From Streptomyces sp. SLBN-118 (GTDB taxonomy: Bacteria > Actinomycetota > Actinomycetes > Streptomycetales > Streptomycetaceae), in assembly GCF_006715635.1 (NCBI RefSeq), contig NZ_VFNP01000001.1, positions 2,232,001 through 2,296,000 on the forward strand: DNA of 64,000 nt, read 5' to 3'. The translations under genes were made by a program, and so were the position numbers. Shown here in pieces: positions 1-7,308 of this stretch (positions are counted from its first letter, which is position 1; each line of letters opens with the position of its first letter). The notes below the pieces were generated by a model, which had not been told where the DNA came from, searched no databases, and saw only the letters and a list, made by a program, of their open reading frames with translations.

Positions 1-80
1 GCGTCGGCGAGAATCATGGCGAAGGCCGTGCCCCAGGAGCCGGTTCCGAAAACTGCTGCCTTGGTGGCGGCGCGCGTCAC
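1..80 (-). CDS. gpsA: Glycerol-3-phosphate dehydrogenase [NAD(P)+], N-terminus only (gene runs off the left edge)
   Basis: The last 80 bases read on the minus strand from a GTG at 80 as VTRAATKAAVFGTGSWGTAF and onward. This carries the GxGxWG dinucleotide-binding loop that opens GpsA proteins. GpsA reduces dihydroxyacetone phosphate to sn-glycerol-3-phosphate for phospholipid synthesis in the cytoplasm. Only about 26 codons are present. The GTG start overlaps the TGA stop of the upstream plsC (GTGA), so the two are probably translationally coupled, which fits consecutive steps of glycerolipid synthesis. The assignment rests on this short N-terminus plus the plsC neighbour. Confidence 0.85.
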   Translation of the reverse strand, partial: MTRAATKAAVFGTGSWGTAFAMILAD

Positions 81-829
81 TTAGTGCCCTCCTCGGCGGC
101 CTTGCGGCGCTGCTGCGCGAGGACTTCGCGCAGATCGAACGGCTTGTCCGGGGCCTTCTCGCCGCGGATCTCCTCCAGCAGGGCGGTGATCGCGGCCATG
201 ATGTCCCCGGTCGCCTCCTTCAGCACCTCGGGCGTCGGCTCCTGGCCGTAGAAGCGGTCGAGGTCGACCGGCGGGCCGGCTTTCACCTGAAGCGTCTTGC
301 GCGGGAAGAGACGGAGCTTGTTCTCCTTGGCGTACGGCGGCATTGCCAAGTTCGCGCCCCATTGGGCGACCGGAATGACCGGCGCTTTGGTCAGCAGCGC
401 CGCGCGTGCGACTCCGGTCTTCGCCGTCATCGGCCACATGCCGGGATCGCGGGTGAGCGTGCTCTCCGGGTAGAAGGCGACGCATTCACCGCGCTCGATG
501 GCGTCGACGGCCGCGCGGAAGGCGCCGAAGGCGTTGGAGGACTCCCGGTAGACGGGAATCTGGCCCGTGCCCCGCAGGAGGGTGCCGACCACGGGCGCCT
601 TGAAGAGCGCGGCCTTGGCCAGGAATCGGGGCACACGTCCGCTGTTGTACTGGAAGTGCCCGTAGGAGAACATGTCGAGGTACGAGTTGTGATTGATAGC
701 GGTGATGAATCCGCCGTCCGCCGGAATGTGTTCCATTCCCTGCCAGTCCCGCTTGAACAGAACCAACAGCGGCGGTTTAGCGATGACCGCCGCCAGGCGG
801 TACCAGAAGCCGATTCTACGGCGGGACAC
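77..829 (-). CDS. plsC: 1-acyl-sn-glycerol-3-phosphate acyltransferase (PlsC family)
   Basis: About 250 residues. Predicted to acylate lysophosphatidic acid to phosphatidic acid at the inner membrane face. The acyltransferase block I motif NHxxxxD is seen as NHNSYLD, followed by an FPEGT-like block as FYPESTLTRD. A hydrophobic stretch near the N-terminus (YRLAAVIAKPPLLVLF) would anchor it. I chose the GTG at 829 because GAGGAAGG lies 7 nt upstream of it; the frame is open further up to an ATG at 913 that has no comparable site and would overlap the divergent cofC leader. It overlaps gpsA by 4 nt (GTGA). The C-terminus is charged and has no further domain. Confidence 0.85.
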   Translation of the reverse strand: MSRRRIGFWYRLAAVIAKPPLLVLFKRDWQGMEHIPADGGFITAINHNSYLDMFSYGHFQYNSGRVPRFLAKAALFKAPVVGTLLRGTGQIPVYRESSNAFGAFRAAVDAIERGECVAFYPESTLTRDPGMWPMTAKTGVARAALLTKAPVIPVAQWGANLAMPPYAKENKLRLFPRKTLQVKAGPPVDLDRFYGQEPTPEVLKEATGDIMAAITALLEEIRGEKAPDKPFDLREVLAQQRRKAAEEGTK

Positions 830-977
830 TCGGACACCTTCCTCTATTGCCGGGCTGCCGCCCGGCTGCTGGGGGTCAAGTGTCGCCCCAGGCCCCTGGT
901 CTGTCGAGAACACCGTACGCCTCGGCTCCGGGACCGGGCCCCCGGTCCGTCAAGGGCTCGCGCCACAATGGGGTCCG

Positions 978-1655
978 ATGCGCATGGACGGAGAGCTCGC
1001 CACGAACACCGACGCGACGAACGGCTGGTCCCTGGTGGTCCCGCTGAAGCCCCTTGTTCTGGCCAAGAGCAGGCTCGCGGGGACCGCGGCGGGCATTCTG
1101 CGGCCGCATCTCGCGCTCGCCTTTGCCCAGGACACGGTGGCCGCGGCGCTGGCGTGCGATGGAGTACGGGATGTGGCGGTCGTCACGGACGATCCGGCGG
1201 CGGCCGGCGAGCTGGCCGCGCTGGGGGCCCGGATCGTCCCGGACTCCCCGGGCGCCGGTCTCAACGCGGCGCTCGCGCACGGGGCCGAGGCAGTACGGGC
1301 GCTGCGTCCCGACGCGGCCGTCGCGGTACTCAACGCCGATCTTCCCGCTTTGCGTCCCGAGGAATTGGCCCGGGTACTGGTTCGCGCTTCGGTATTTCCC
1401 CGGGCATTTCTGACGGATGCGGCCGGAATCGGCACGACATTCCTCTCCGCGGCACCGGGGACGGAATTGCGTCCCGCTTTCGGCGGCCGGTCCCGCCGTC
1501 GGCATTTGGCGTCGGGGGTCGCGGAAATCCTGCTCGACGGCGTGGATTCGGTGCGGCAGGACGTGGACACGGGAGCCGATCTGGCGGCCGCGCTGGCCCT
1601 GGGAGTGGGCCCGCGGACCGCGGAGCGCTGGGCTGCGGGCGCCCACGCACCGTAG
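978..1655 (+). CDS. cofC: 2-phospho-L-lactate/phosphoenolpyruvate guanylyltransferase (coenzyme F420 biosynthesis)
   Basis: About 225 residues; a nucleotidyltransferase that activates phospholactate or phosphoenolpyruvate with GTP in F420 assembly. The family signature is the N-terminal VVPLKPLVLAKSRLAG, with Lys and Arg for the nucleotide phosphates. It is followed by a Rossmann-like fold with VAVLNADLPALRPEEL (the LxxDLP metal site) and PAFGGRSRRRH near the C-terminus. The start is ambiguous between ATG 978 and ATG 984; upstream frame extensions would overlap plsC head to head. It is divergent from plsC-gpsA. Whether this enzyme prefers PEP (FbiD-like) or 2-phospholactate cannot be read from the sequence. 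Confidence 0.82.
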   Translation: MRMDGELATNTDATNGWSLVVPLKPLVLAKSRLAGTAAGILRPHLALAFAQDTVAAALACDGVRDVAVVTDDPAAAGELAALGARIVPDSPGAGLNAALAHGAEAVRALRPDAAVAVLNADLPALRPEELARVLVRASVFPRAFLTDAAGIGTTFLSAAPGTELRPAFGGRSRRRHLASGVAEILLDGVDSVRQDVDTGADLAAALALGVGPRTAERWAAGAHAP

Positions 1656-1667
1656 AGAGACACCCCC

Positions 1668-1673
1668 TAAGCT
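1668..1673 (+). promoter_or_regulatory. Possible -10 element for a leaderless transcript of the 67-residue gene
   Basis: TAAGCT ends 6 bases before the ATG at 1680, the spacing expected when transcription starts at the start codon. There is no Shine-Dalgarno sequence before this ATG. No convincing -35 box is visible, so the call is tentative. Confidence 0.3.
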
Positions 1674-1679
1674 GCCGGT

Positions 1680-1883
1680 ATGCAGGCGACCTCGTACACC
1701 TACGACTCCGACACCCGCAGCGGCAGTGTGCTGCTCGACGACGGCACCCCCGTGGAGTTCGATGCCGCGGCCTTCGACGCGGGCGGTCTGCGGCTGCTGC
1801 GGCCGGGCCAGCGGGTACGTATCGAGACCGAGGGCGAGGGCGAGGCCCTGCGCATCACGCTGGTGACCCTGGCCACGCTCTGA
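1680..1883 (+). CDS. Small cold-shock-domain-like protein (67 residues)
   Basis: A 67-residue acidic beta-rich protein. The pattern GSVLLDDGTPVEFDAAAF, then GLRLLRPGQRVRIE, resembles a cold-shock/OB fold (FNxxKGxGFI ... G.RV). It lacks the aromatic RNP-1 and RNP-2 motifs of true CspA proteins, so nucleic-acid binding is not shown. It sits 24 bp after cofC on the same strand and before a strong terminator. The start has no Shine-Dalgarno sequence, and a TAxxxT box 6 nt upstream suggests leaderless translation. Conserved actinobacterial hypothetical; function not known to me. Confidence 0.7.
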   Translation: MQATSYTYDSDTRSGSVLLDDGTPVEFDAAAFDAGGLRLLRPGQRVRIETEGEGEALRITLVTLATL

Positions 1884-1890
1884 AACGCCG

Positions 1891-1922
1891 CGGGCCGGGC
1901 TCCCCGAGGGGAGCCCGGCCCG
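1891..1922. terminator. Strong bidirectional hairpin terminator
   Basis: CGGGCCGGGCTCCCC and its exact complement face each other with almost no loop, giving a stem of about 14 bp. It lies just after the 67-residue gene stop and before the end of the convergent hupS, so it can end both transcripts. Confidence 0.75.
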
Positions 1923-1953
1923 GCGCGTGAATGGCCCTGTGACCTTGTGCCGC

Positions 1954-2598
1954 TTACTTCCTGGCGGCGGTCTTCTTCGCGGCGGTCTTGCGCGCCGTCG
2001 TCTTCCTGGCGGGCGCCTTCTTGGCCGGCGCGGTCTTCTTGGCGGCGGCCTTCTTGGCGGTCGTCTTCTTTGCCGCCGCCTTGGCCGGGACCGCCTTCTT
2101 CGCGGCGGTCTTCTTCACTGCCGCCTTCTTGGCGACCGTCTTCTTCGCCGCGGTCTTCTTCACTGCGGCCTTCTTGGCGACCGTCTTCTTCGCGGCGGCC
2201 TTCTTCGCGACCGTCTTCTTCGCAGCAGCCTTCTTGACGGTCGTGCGGGCGGCGGCGATGCCGCCGGTGAGGCTGCCCTTGGGGGCCTTCTTGACCGCGA
2301 CTTCGCCGCCCCTGGGGAGCTTCTTCGAGCCGCTCACCAGGTCCTTGAAGCCCTGCCCCGCACGGAAGCGCGGAACCGAGGTCTTCTTGACCCGCACGCG
2401 CTCACCCGTCTGCGGGTTGCGGGCGTAACGAGCAGGACGGTCGACCTTCTCGAACGAGCCGAAGCCGGTGACCGAAACCCGGTCTCCGCCGACAACTGCG
2501 CGGACGATCGCGTCAAGTACCGCGTCGACAGCGTCTGCGGCCTGCTGACGGCCGCCGACCTTGTCGGCAATCGCTTCTACGAGCTGCGCCTTGTTCAC
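1954..2598 (-). CDS. hupS: HU-family nucleoid protein with long lysine/alanine-rich tail
   Basis: 214 residues. Residues 1-92 form a classic HU domain (NKAQLVEAIADKVGG start, GFGSFEK core, PARYARNPQTGERV DNA-binding arm). The rest is a histone-H1-like tail built from KKTAAKK and KKTVAKK units. HupS binds and compacts nucleoid DNA; in Streptomyces the two-domain HU is linked to spore nucleoids (known from S. coelicolor). I start at GTG 2598, where GAAGGGGAAGAC provides the ribosome-binding site and gives the family N-terminus MNKAQL. The in-frame extension to 2679 is rejected. The tail DNA is internally repetitive and may vary in length between strains. Confidence 0.93.
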   Translation of the reverse strand: MNKAQLVEAIADKVGGRQQAADAVDAVLDAIVRAVVGGDRVSVTGFGSFEKVDRPARYARNPQTGERVRVKKTSVPRFRAGQGFKDLVSGSKKLPRGGEVAVKKAPKGSLTGGIAAARTTVKKAAAKKTVAKKAAAKKTVAKKAAVKKTAAKKTVAKKAAVKKTAAKKAVPAKAAAKKTTAKKAAAKKTAPAKKAPARKTTARKTAAKKTAARK

Positions 2599-2654
2599 GT
2601 CTTCCCCTTCGGAGACATTGGCCGGAACGAATGCGTCCTGGCTTTTTCGCACGT

Positions 2655-2700
2655 TAGGCAGATATATACCGCAAATCAAACACGAAACGGGCTAATCACC
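2655..2700 (-). promoter_or_regulatory. hupS: AT-rich candidate hupS promoter
   Basis: A short AT-rich patch, unusual for this genome, lies about 60 bp upstream of hupS and contains ATATAT at 2662-2667 as a likely -10 region on the minus strand. No matching -35 hexamer is clear. Confidence 0.3.
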
Positions 2701-2741
2701 CTAGTGCCGCAACGAAGTCGACCGTCGCGGAACTTCGGGTG

Positions 2742-2969
2742 TCAGTCGCCTTCAGGGAATCGGCCCTCGTCGAGGTCCTTCATCAAGCGGTCCAGACGCC
2801 TAGCCGCATCCGGGAGATCGTGCTTCGCCGCTGCCGTGACGACCAGCAGCTTCCGGGACAGCGCCATCCTTACGCCCTCCGGGACTTGCAGTGCGCGCAC
2901 TCTTGTGTGCGCTTCCTTCAGTCGGGCGGCGACTGCCTCGTAGAGCTCGAGTTGGCTGTCGCGTTCCAT
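2742..2969 (-). CDS. Conserved hypothetical protein, 75 residues
   Basis: MERDSQLELYEAVAARLKEA is the N-terminus; the protein is highly charged and predicted to be all helical, possibly a short coiled coil. There is no signal peptide, membrane segment or cysteine. I use the ATG at 2969, since longer in-frame extensions run through the leuD terminator and into leuD. It is separated from leuD by a strong hairpin, so it probably has its own promoter. Codon usage (high GC at third positions) supports it being real. Function unknown. Confidence 0.65.
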   Translation of the reverse strand: MERDSQLELYEAVAARLKEAHTRVRALQVPEGVRMALSRKLLVVTAAAKHDLPDAARRLDRLMKDLDEGRFPEGD

Positions 2970-3023
2970 GCACCGATTGTGCCATCTGGGGCGAGTTGTC
3001 GCCCGGCAGGGTCTCAACAAGCG

Positions 3024-3057
3024 ACTGCGCCCCCCACCGGACGGTGGGGGGCGCAGT
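3024..3057 (-). terminator. Hairpin terminator after leuCD
   Basis: ACTGCGCCCCCCACCG and its exact complement form an inverted repeat of 16 bp per arm, with only 2 nt between the arms. It starts 16 nt after the leuD stop, ending the leuCD transcript. Confidence 0.75.
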
Positions 3058-3073
3058 ACGGTAAAAGCGCTGC

Positions 3074-3667
3074 TCAGGCCTGAATTGTGCGGGGCTTGAA
3101 GGCCGGCCGGGACGCCTCGTAAGCCGCGATGTCGGCTTCGTTCTGAAGGGTGAGGCTGATGTCGTCCAGCCCGTTCAGCAGCCTCCATCGGGCGTTCTCG
3201 TCAAGCTCGAAGTCGGCCGTGATGCCTTCGGCCAGAACCTGTCGTTTTTCCAAGTCCACGGAGACTTCGGCCGTCGGGTCGGCCTCGGTCAGCTCCCAGA
3301 GCGCGTCCACGACCTTCTGGTCCAGAACCACGGTCAGCAGACCGTTCTTGAGCGAGTTGCCGCGGAAGATGTCGGCGAACCGGGAGGAGATGACGGCCTT
3401 GAAGCCGTAGTTCTGCAGGGCCCACACGGCGTGCTCGCGGGAGGAGCCGGTGCCGAAGTCGGGGCCCGCCACCAGAACCGTGGCGCCCTGCCGCTCGGGC
3501 TGATTGAGGACGAAGGAGGAGTCCTTGCGCCAGGCCTCGAAGAGCCCGTCCTCGAAGCCGTCGCGGGTGACCTTCTTCAGCCAGTGGGCGGGGATGATCT
3601 GGTCGGTGTCGACGTTGCTGCGGCGCAGCGGGACGGCCCGGCCGGTGTGTGCGGTGAAAGCTTCCAT
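3074..3667 (-). CDS. leuD: 3-isopropylmalate dehydratase small subunit
   Basis: 197 residues, the normal length. With LeuC it isomerises 2-isopropylmalate to 3-isopropylmalate in leucine synthesis. Family markers are [17 protein letters not shown], the swivel-domain loop [15 protein letters not shown], and [18 protein letters not shown]. It follows leuC by only 5 bp and is certainly co-transcribed with it. A strong hairpin lies directly downstream. Confidence 0.97.
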   Translation of the reverse strand: MEAFTAHTGRAVPLRRSNVDTDQIIPAHWLKKVTRDGFEDGLFEAWRKDSSFVLNQPERQGATVLVAGPDFGTGSSREHAVWALQNYGFKAVISSRFADIFRGNSLKNGLLTVVLDQKVVDALWELTEADPTAEVSVDLEKRQVLAEGITADFELDENARWRLLNGLDDISLTLQNEADIAAYEASRPAFKPRTIQA

Positions 3668-3672
3668 GGTGC

Positions 3673-5097
3673 TCAGACTCCGGCGGTCGCGGGGGCTTCG
3701 GACAGGTCGGCGGGCGAGGCCAGATGGCCCAGTACCGCGGTGGCGGCGGCGACCTGCGGCGAGACCAGATGGGTGCGTCCGCCCTTGCCCTGCCTGCCCT
3801 CGAAGTTACGGTTGGAGGTGGACGCGGAGCGCTCGCCGGGGGCCAGTTGGTCGGGGTTCATGCCCAGACACATCGAGCAGCCCGCATGCCGCCATTCGGC
3901 TCCCGCCTCGGTGAAGACCTTGTTCAGGCCCTCCTCGACGGCCTGCAGCGCGACCCGCACGGAGCCGGGGACCACCAGCATCCGTACGCCGTCGGCGACT
4001 TTGCGGCCGTCCAGAATGGCGGCTGCCGAGCGCAGGTCTTCGATACGGCCGTTGGTGCAGGAGCCTACGAAGACGGTGTCCACCTTGATGTCGCGCAGCG
4101 GCTGGCCGGCGCTCAACCCCATGTATTCCAGGGCCTTTTCGGCGGCGTGGCGCTCCGAAGCGTCCTCGTACGAAGCCGGGTCGGGGACGCTGGCCGACAG
4201 TGGCGCGCCCTGGCCGGGGTTGGTGCCCCAGGTGACGAACGGCGCCAGTTCGGTGGCGTCGATGAACACCTCGGCGTCGAAGACGGCGTCGTCGTCGGTG
4301 CGCAGCGTCTTCCAGTACGCGACGGCGGCGTCCCAGTCCTCGCTCTTGGGGGCGTGGTCACGGCCCCGCAGATAGTCGAAGGTGGTCTGGTCCGGGGCGA
4401 TCATTCCGGCCCGGGCGCCCGCCTCGATCGACATGTTGCAGATGGTCATCCGGGCCTCCATCGAGAGCTTCTCGATGGCCGAGCCGCGGTACTCCAGGAT
4501 GTAGCCCTGGCCGCCGCCGGTGCCGATGCGGGCGATGACGGCCAGGATCAGGTCCTTGGCGGTGACGTCCTCGGGCAGTTCGCCGTCGACCGTGATGGCC
4601 ATGGTCCTGGGGCGTGCCAGCGGCAGCGTCTGGGTGGCCAGGACATGCTCCACCTGGGAGGTGCCGATGCCGAACGCCAGCGCACCGAACGCGCCGTGGG
4701 TGGAGGTGTGGGAGTCACCGCAGACCACGGTGGTGCCGGGCTGGGTCAGACCCAGCTGGGGGCCCACGACGTGGACGACGCCCTGCTCGATGTCACCCAG
4801 CGGGTGCAGCCGTACACCGAACTCCGCGCAGTTCTTGCGCAGCGTCTCCAGTTGGGCGCGGGAGACCGGGTCCGCGATGGGCTTGTCGATATCGAGCGTC
4901 GGGGTGTTGTGGTCCTCGGTCGCGATGGTGAGATCGAGCCGCCGCACCGGCCGGGCATTCTGACGAAGACCGTCGAAAGCCTGCGGGCTGGTCACCTCGT
5001 GCAGCAGGTGCAGATCGATGAAGAGGAGGTCGGGCTCGCCCTCGGCGCGCCGGACGACATGGTCGTCCCAGACCTTCTCCGCCAGTGTCCTACCCAT
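3673..5097 (-). CDS. leuC: 3-isopropylmalate dehydratase large subunit
   Basis: 474 residues. The aconitase-family subunit that carries the [4Fe-4S] cluster. Cluster cysteines are seen in [10 protein letters not shown] and in [10 protein letters not shown], and the substrate loop in [15 protein letters not shown]. The start is ATG 5097 ([13 protein letters not shown]), with GGAGGG 8 nt upstream. The frame is open far upstream, but that part opposes ndgR and is a shadow. Divergent from ndgR across a 144-bp intergenic region that holds an inverted repeat. Known work in Streptomyces makes NdgR a regulator of leuCD; here that is inferred from position. Confidence 0.97.
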   Translation of the reverse strand: MGRTLAEKVWDDHVVRRAEGEPDLLFIDLHLLHEVTSPQAFDGLRQNARPVRRLDLTIATEDHNTPTLDIDKPIADPVSRAQLETLRKNCAEFGVRLHPLGDIEQGVVHVVGPQLGLTQPGTTVVCGDSHTSTHGAFGALAFGIGTSQVEHVLATQTLPLARPRTMAITVDGELPEDVTAKDLILAVIARIGTGGGQGYILEYRGSAIEKLSMEARMTICNMSIEAGARAGMIAPDQTTFDYLRGRDHAPKSEDWDAAVAYWKTLRTDDDAVFDAEVFIDATELAPFVTWGTNPGQGAPLSASVPDPASYEDASERHAAEKALEYMGLSAGQPLRDIKVDTVFVGSCTNGRIEDLRSAAAILDGRKVADGVRMLVVPGSVRVALQAVEEGLNKVFTEAGAEWRHAGCSMCLGMNPDQLAPGERSASTSNRNFEGRQGKGGRTHLVSPQVAAATAVLGHLASPADLSEAPATAGV

Positions 5098-5182
5098 CGC
5101 TTTCCCTCCGGCCGGCTGGTTCGCCGACACAACTAGAGATCTTGTGCAGAGCCCGTTGGTCCGCGGGCCGCCACTACAGACT

Positions 5183-5211
5183 CGCAAGTTCCCGGGAAAA
5201 TTGAACTTGCG
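5183..5211. promoter_or_regulatory. Inverted repeat between leuC and ndgR, candidate NdgR operator
   Basis: CGCAAGTTC at 5183-5191 and GAACTTGCG at 5203-5211 are perfect 9-bp arms with an 11-bp spacer. The site sits midway in the divergent promoter region, 31 bp from the ndgR ATG. IclR-family proteins commonly bind such dyads; binding here is inferred. Confidence 0.5.
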
Positions 5212-5241
5212 TTTCACAGTGTGAGACGTGAATATCGTTGC

Positions 5242-5958
5242 ATGGACAACTCTAGCGGCGTCGGCGTTCTCGACAAGGCAGCTCTGGTACTGAGCGCTCT
5301 GGAGTCCGGTCCGGCCACCCTCGCCGGGCTGGTCGCGGCGACAGGGCTTGCACGACCCACGGCACATCGCCTTGCCGTGGCACTGGAACACCACCGGATG
5401 GTGGCGAGGGACATGCAGGGCCGGTTCATCCTGGGCCCGCGGCTGGCCGAGCTCGCCGCGGCGGCGGGCGAGGACCGGCTGCTGGCCACGGCGGGGCCGG
5501 TACTCACGCATCTGCGCGATGTGACGGGCGAGAGCGCGCAGCTCTACCGCCGGCAGGGCGACATGCGTATCTGCGTGGCAGCGGCGGAGCGGCTGTCCGG
5601 ACTGCGGGACACCGTGCCGGTCGGCTCCACGCTCACCATGAAGGCCGGGTCCTCGGCCCAGATCCTGATGGCCTGGGAGGAACCGGAGCGCCTGCACCGG
5701 GGCCTGCAGGGCGCCCGCTTCACGGCCACCGCCCTGTCCGGCGTACGGCGCCGGGGCTGGGCCCAGTCGATCGGCGAACGCGAGCCGGGCGTGGCCTCGG
5801 TCTCGGCGCCGGTGCGAGGGCCATCGAACCGGGTCGTGGCCGCGGTGTCGGTCTCGGGGCCGATCGAGCGGCTGACCCGGCACCCGGGCAGGATGCACGC
5901 GCAGGCGGTCATCGACGCGGCGGCGCGCCTGAGCGAGGCACTGCGCCGCAGCGGCTGA
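5242..5958 (+). CDS. ndgR: IclR-family transcriptional regulator of amino-acid metabolism
   Basis: 238 residues. N-terminal winged helix-turn-helix ([22 protein letters not shown], split by the turn), then the IclR effector-binding domain from about residue 75. The sequence and its position divergent from leuCD match NdgR, a global regulator of leucine and other amino-acid genes and of antibiotic production in Streptomyces (published). The start is ATG 5242 (MDNSSGVGV), the N-terminus I recall for this protein; a GTG 21 nt upstream is open but less likely. Probably autoregulated through the dyad at 5183-5211. Confidence 0.9.
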   Translation: MDNSSGVGVLDKAALVLSALESGPATLAGLVAATGLARPTAHRLAVALEHHRMVARDMQGRFILGPRLAELAAAAGEDRLLATAGPVLTHLRDVTGESAQLYRRQGDMRICVAAAERLSGLRDTVPVGSTLTMKAGSSAQILMAWEEPERLHRGLQGARFTATALSGVRRRGWAQSIGEREPGVASVSAPVRGPSNRVVAAVSVSGPIERLTRHPGRMHAQAVIDAAARLSEALRRSG

Positions 5959-6265
5959 CCCTGCGGGCCGCTTTCACCGCGCAAGGCACAGGGCGTCGTC
6001 CGCCATGGGCCACGCCCGGCCCGGCCCCGGCAGGACGAAACCGCAAAGCGTCCCGGCGGGGGCGGCGGGAGCGGGTGCACGTCCCCGTGCCCGGTCTCGG
6101 TGATCATCCGCCCCGGCGGCCCCGCGACCCCGCCCGGTAGCTGTCCGTGTACCGCAGGAGCTGGGCGACCCGGTCCACCGGTCGGCGGCCGAGGTACATG
6201 GACTCGGCGGTGGTGTCGAGTGTGCCCACTCCCCCGGCGCGTGTTCAAAGCCGCCCGGAGCTCGG
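5959..6265. other. 307-bp gap holding a 41-codon open fragment on the minus strand
   Basis: No full gene is visible. On the minus strand, 6104-6229 reads from a GTG as VGTLDTTAESMYLGRRPVDR and ends RAGSRGRRGG before a TGA. Its composition looks coding, but it has no good ribosome-binding site and follows an in-frame stop at 6245. It may be the decayed end of a gene that once followed the STAS gene, or a very small protein. The rest shows no repeat or RNA structure I can support. Confidence 0.3.
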
Positions 6266-6619
6266 TCAGTTGACACGATGGTCTCCCAGCCGCAGACCCG
6301 GTGTGTCGTCCCATCCCACGAGTGCGATCACATTCCGCAGATGCGGGGCGAGTCCCGTCAACTCCACATGGTCGCCCGGCTTTCGGGTCCGGGCGAAGCC
6401 GATCAGCATGCGCAGTCCCCCGATGTCGAGGAACTCCAGCCCGGAAAGGTCGAGTTGAAGATCCCCTTCGATGGAGGCGATCACGTCGAGGGCACCGTGC
6501 AGATGGCGGTGTGCATGGATGTCGACGACGCCCTCGATCCTGAGGCCCGGGGGCTGTTCGATGCGCAAGATACGTAACTCCGCGGTCCGTACGAGAGGTT
6601 CCGCGCCTGCAGCATCCAT
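6266..6619 (-). CDS. STAS-domain protein (anti-sigma-factor-antagonist fold) lacking the phospho-serine
   Basis: 117 residues forming a single STAS domain: a beta strand LRIEGVVDIHAHRHL, then LDLSGLEFLDIGGLRMLIGF and a final helix. In SpoIIAA/RsbV proteins the conserved site is D-S-S-G; here it reads D-I-G-G, so the phosphorylatable serine is absent. It may therefore not be switched by an anti-sigma kinase, or may serve as a constitutive partner. No sigma factor or anti-sigma factor is adjacent. The ribosome-binding site before ATG 6619 is weak. It lies between ndgR and the tRNA cluster. Confidence 0.7.
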   Translation of the reverse strand: MDAAGAEPLVRTAELRILRIEQPPGLRIEGVVDIHAHRHLHGALDVIASIEGDLQLDLSGLEFLDIGGLRMLIGFARTRKPGDHVELTGLAPHLRNVIALVGWDDTPGLRLGDHRVN

Positions 6620-6675
6620 GCGCGGAGTATCCGCCAGGAGCTGGTGCCGCAGGAAGGTCCGTACGCCAAGAACGC

Positions 6676-6710
6676 GAAGAGGCCCTCCGCGACGAGCGGA
6701 GGGCCTCTTC
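6676..6710 (-). terminator. Terminator of the tRNA cluster
   Basis: GAAGAGGCCCTCCG pairs perfectly with CGGAGGGCCTCTTC (14 bp, 7-nt loop). It lies 6 nt beyond the 3' end of the last tRNA and is followed on the minus strand by GCGTTCTT. Confidence 0.8.
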
Positions 6711-6716
6711 GATGTG

Positions 6717-6789
6717 TACCCCCGACCGGATTCGAACCGGCGCTACCGCCTTGAGAGGGCGGCGTGCTAGGCCGCTACACAACGGGGGC
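6717..6789 (-). tRNA. tRNA-Glu (CTC)
   Basis: 73 nt cloverleaf on the minus strand, from GCCCCCG to CGGGGGTA, with anticodon loop CTCTCAA (anticodon CTC) and T-arm GGTTCGAATCC. CCA is not encoded. Identical to the tRNA at 6899-6971. Confidence 0.95.
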
Positions 6790-6810
6790 CTTGCGGATGA
6801 GCTCCGCGAG

Positions 6811-6882
6811 CTGGCCTACCAGGACTCGAACCTAGAATGACGGTACCAGAAACCGTAGTGTTGCCAATTACACCATAGGCCA
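6811..6882 (-). tRNA. tRNA-Gln (CTG)
   Basis: 72 nt cloverleaf. The acceptor stem TGGCCTA pairs with TAGGCCA; the anticodon loop TTCTGGT gives anticodon CTG; T-loop TTCGAGT. It alternates with the Glu genes, and Gln/Glu clusters of this kind are usual in Streptomyces. Confidence 0.95.
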
Positions 6883-6898
6883 TGGTGGTTTAGACCAG

Positions 6899-6971
6899 TA
6901 CCCCCGACCGGATTCGAACCGGCGCTACCGCCTTGAGAGGGCGGCGTGCTAGGCCGCTACACAACGGGGGC
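6899..6971 (-). tRNA. tRNA-Glu (CTC), second copy
   Basis: Same 73-nt sequence as 6717-6789, anticodon CTC, CCA not encoded. It is separated from the Gln gene by only 16 bp, which argues for one primary transcript. Confidence 0.95.
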
Positions 6972-7054
6972 CCTAGCGATCCCACCCGGCAGAGCCGGGT
7001 GATGTCACTGCGCGGTCATCGGGTGCGACCCTGATGATCAGCAGGATGGATCTG

Positions 7055-7127
7055 TACCCCCGACCGGATTCGAACCGGCGCTACTGCCTTGAGAGGGCAG
7101 CGTGCTAGGCCGCTACACAACGGGGGC
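7055..7127 (-). tRNA. tRNA-Glu (CTC), third copy with a compensatory anticodon-stem change
   Basis: Like the other two copies except for one pair in the anticodon stem: a C-G pair is replaced by U-A on both sides (GCTGCC/GGCAGT instead of GCCGCC/GGCGGT). The fold is preserved, so it is expected to work. Confidence 0.95.
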
Positions 7128-7148
7128 TTTGCAGAAGATCTCTGCGAG

Positions 7149-7220
7149 CTGGGCTACCAGGACTCGAACCTAGACTAACTGAACCAGAATCAGTCGTGCT
7201 GCCAATTACACCATAGCCCA
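7149..7220 (-). tRNA. tRNA-Gln (CTG), second copy
   Basis: 72 nt. Acceptor stem TGGGCTA/TAGCCCA, anticodon stem ACTGA/TCAGT with loop TTCTGGT, anticodon CTG. It differs from the first Gln tRNA in paired positions of both stems, so it is a diverged isoacceptor with the same anticodon. Confidence 0.95.
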
Positions 7221-7229
7221 CCAAAACTC

Positions 7230-7248
7230 AACCCCCTGGAGGGGGGTT
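7230..7248 (-). terminator. Terminator after the HAD gene
   Basis: AACCCCC and GGGGGTT form a short hairpin with a 5-nt loop, followed on the minus strand by GAGTTTTG. It lies 60 bp after the HAD-gene stop, just before the tRNA cluster. Confidence 0.5.
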
Positions 7249-7308
7249 TGTTTGGTTTGCGCTCTCCGGCCGGACCTCTCGGCCCTCTCGGGCGGCGCAG
7301 GAAGAACA

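Noticed and set aside
2599..2679. Longer hupS start at 2679
   Set aside because: The HU family starts at MNKAQL; the extension has no family match and covers the ribosome-binding site.
1927..2943. Leu/Arg/Gly-rich repetitive frame opposite hupS
   Set aside because: It is produced by the repeated lysine/alanine codons of HupS read backwards; the HU domain fixes the true strand.
5098..5898. N-terminal extension of leuC upstream of 5097
   Set aside because: It runs antisense through ndgR and lacks LeuC family sequence; the ATG at 5097 has a GGAGG site.
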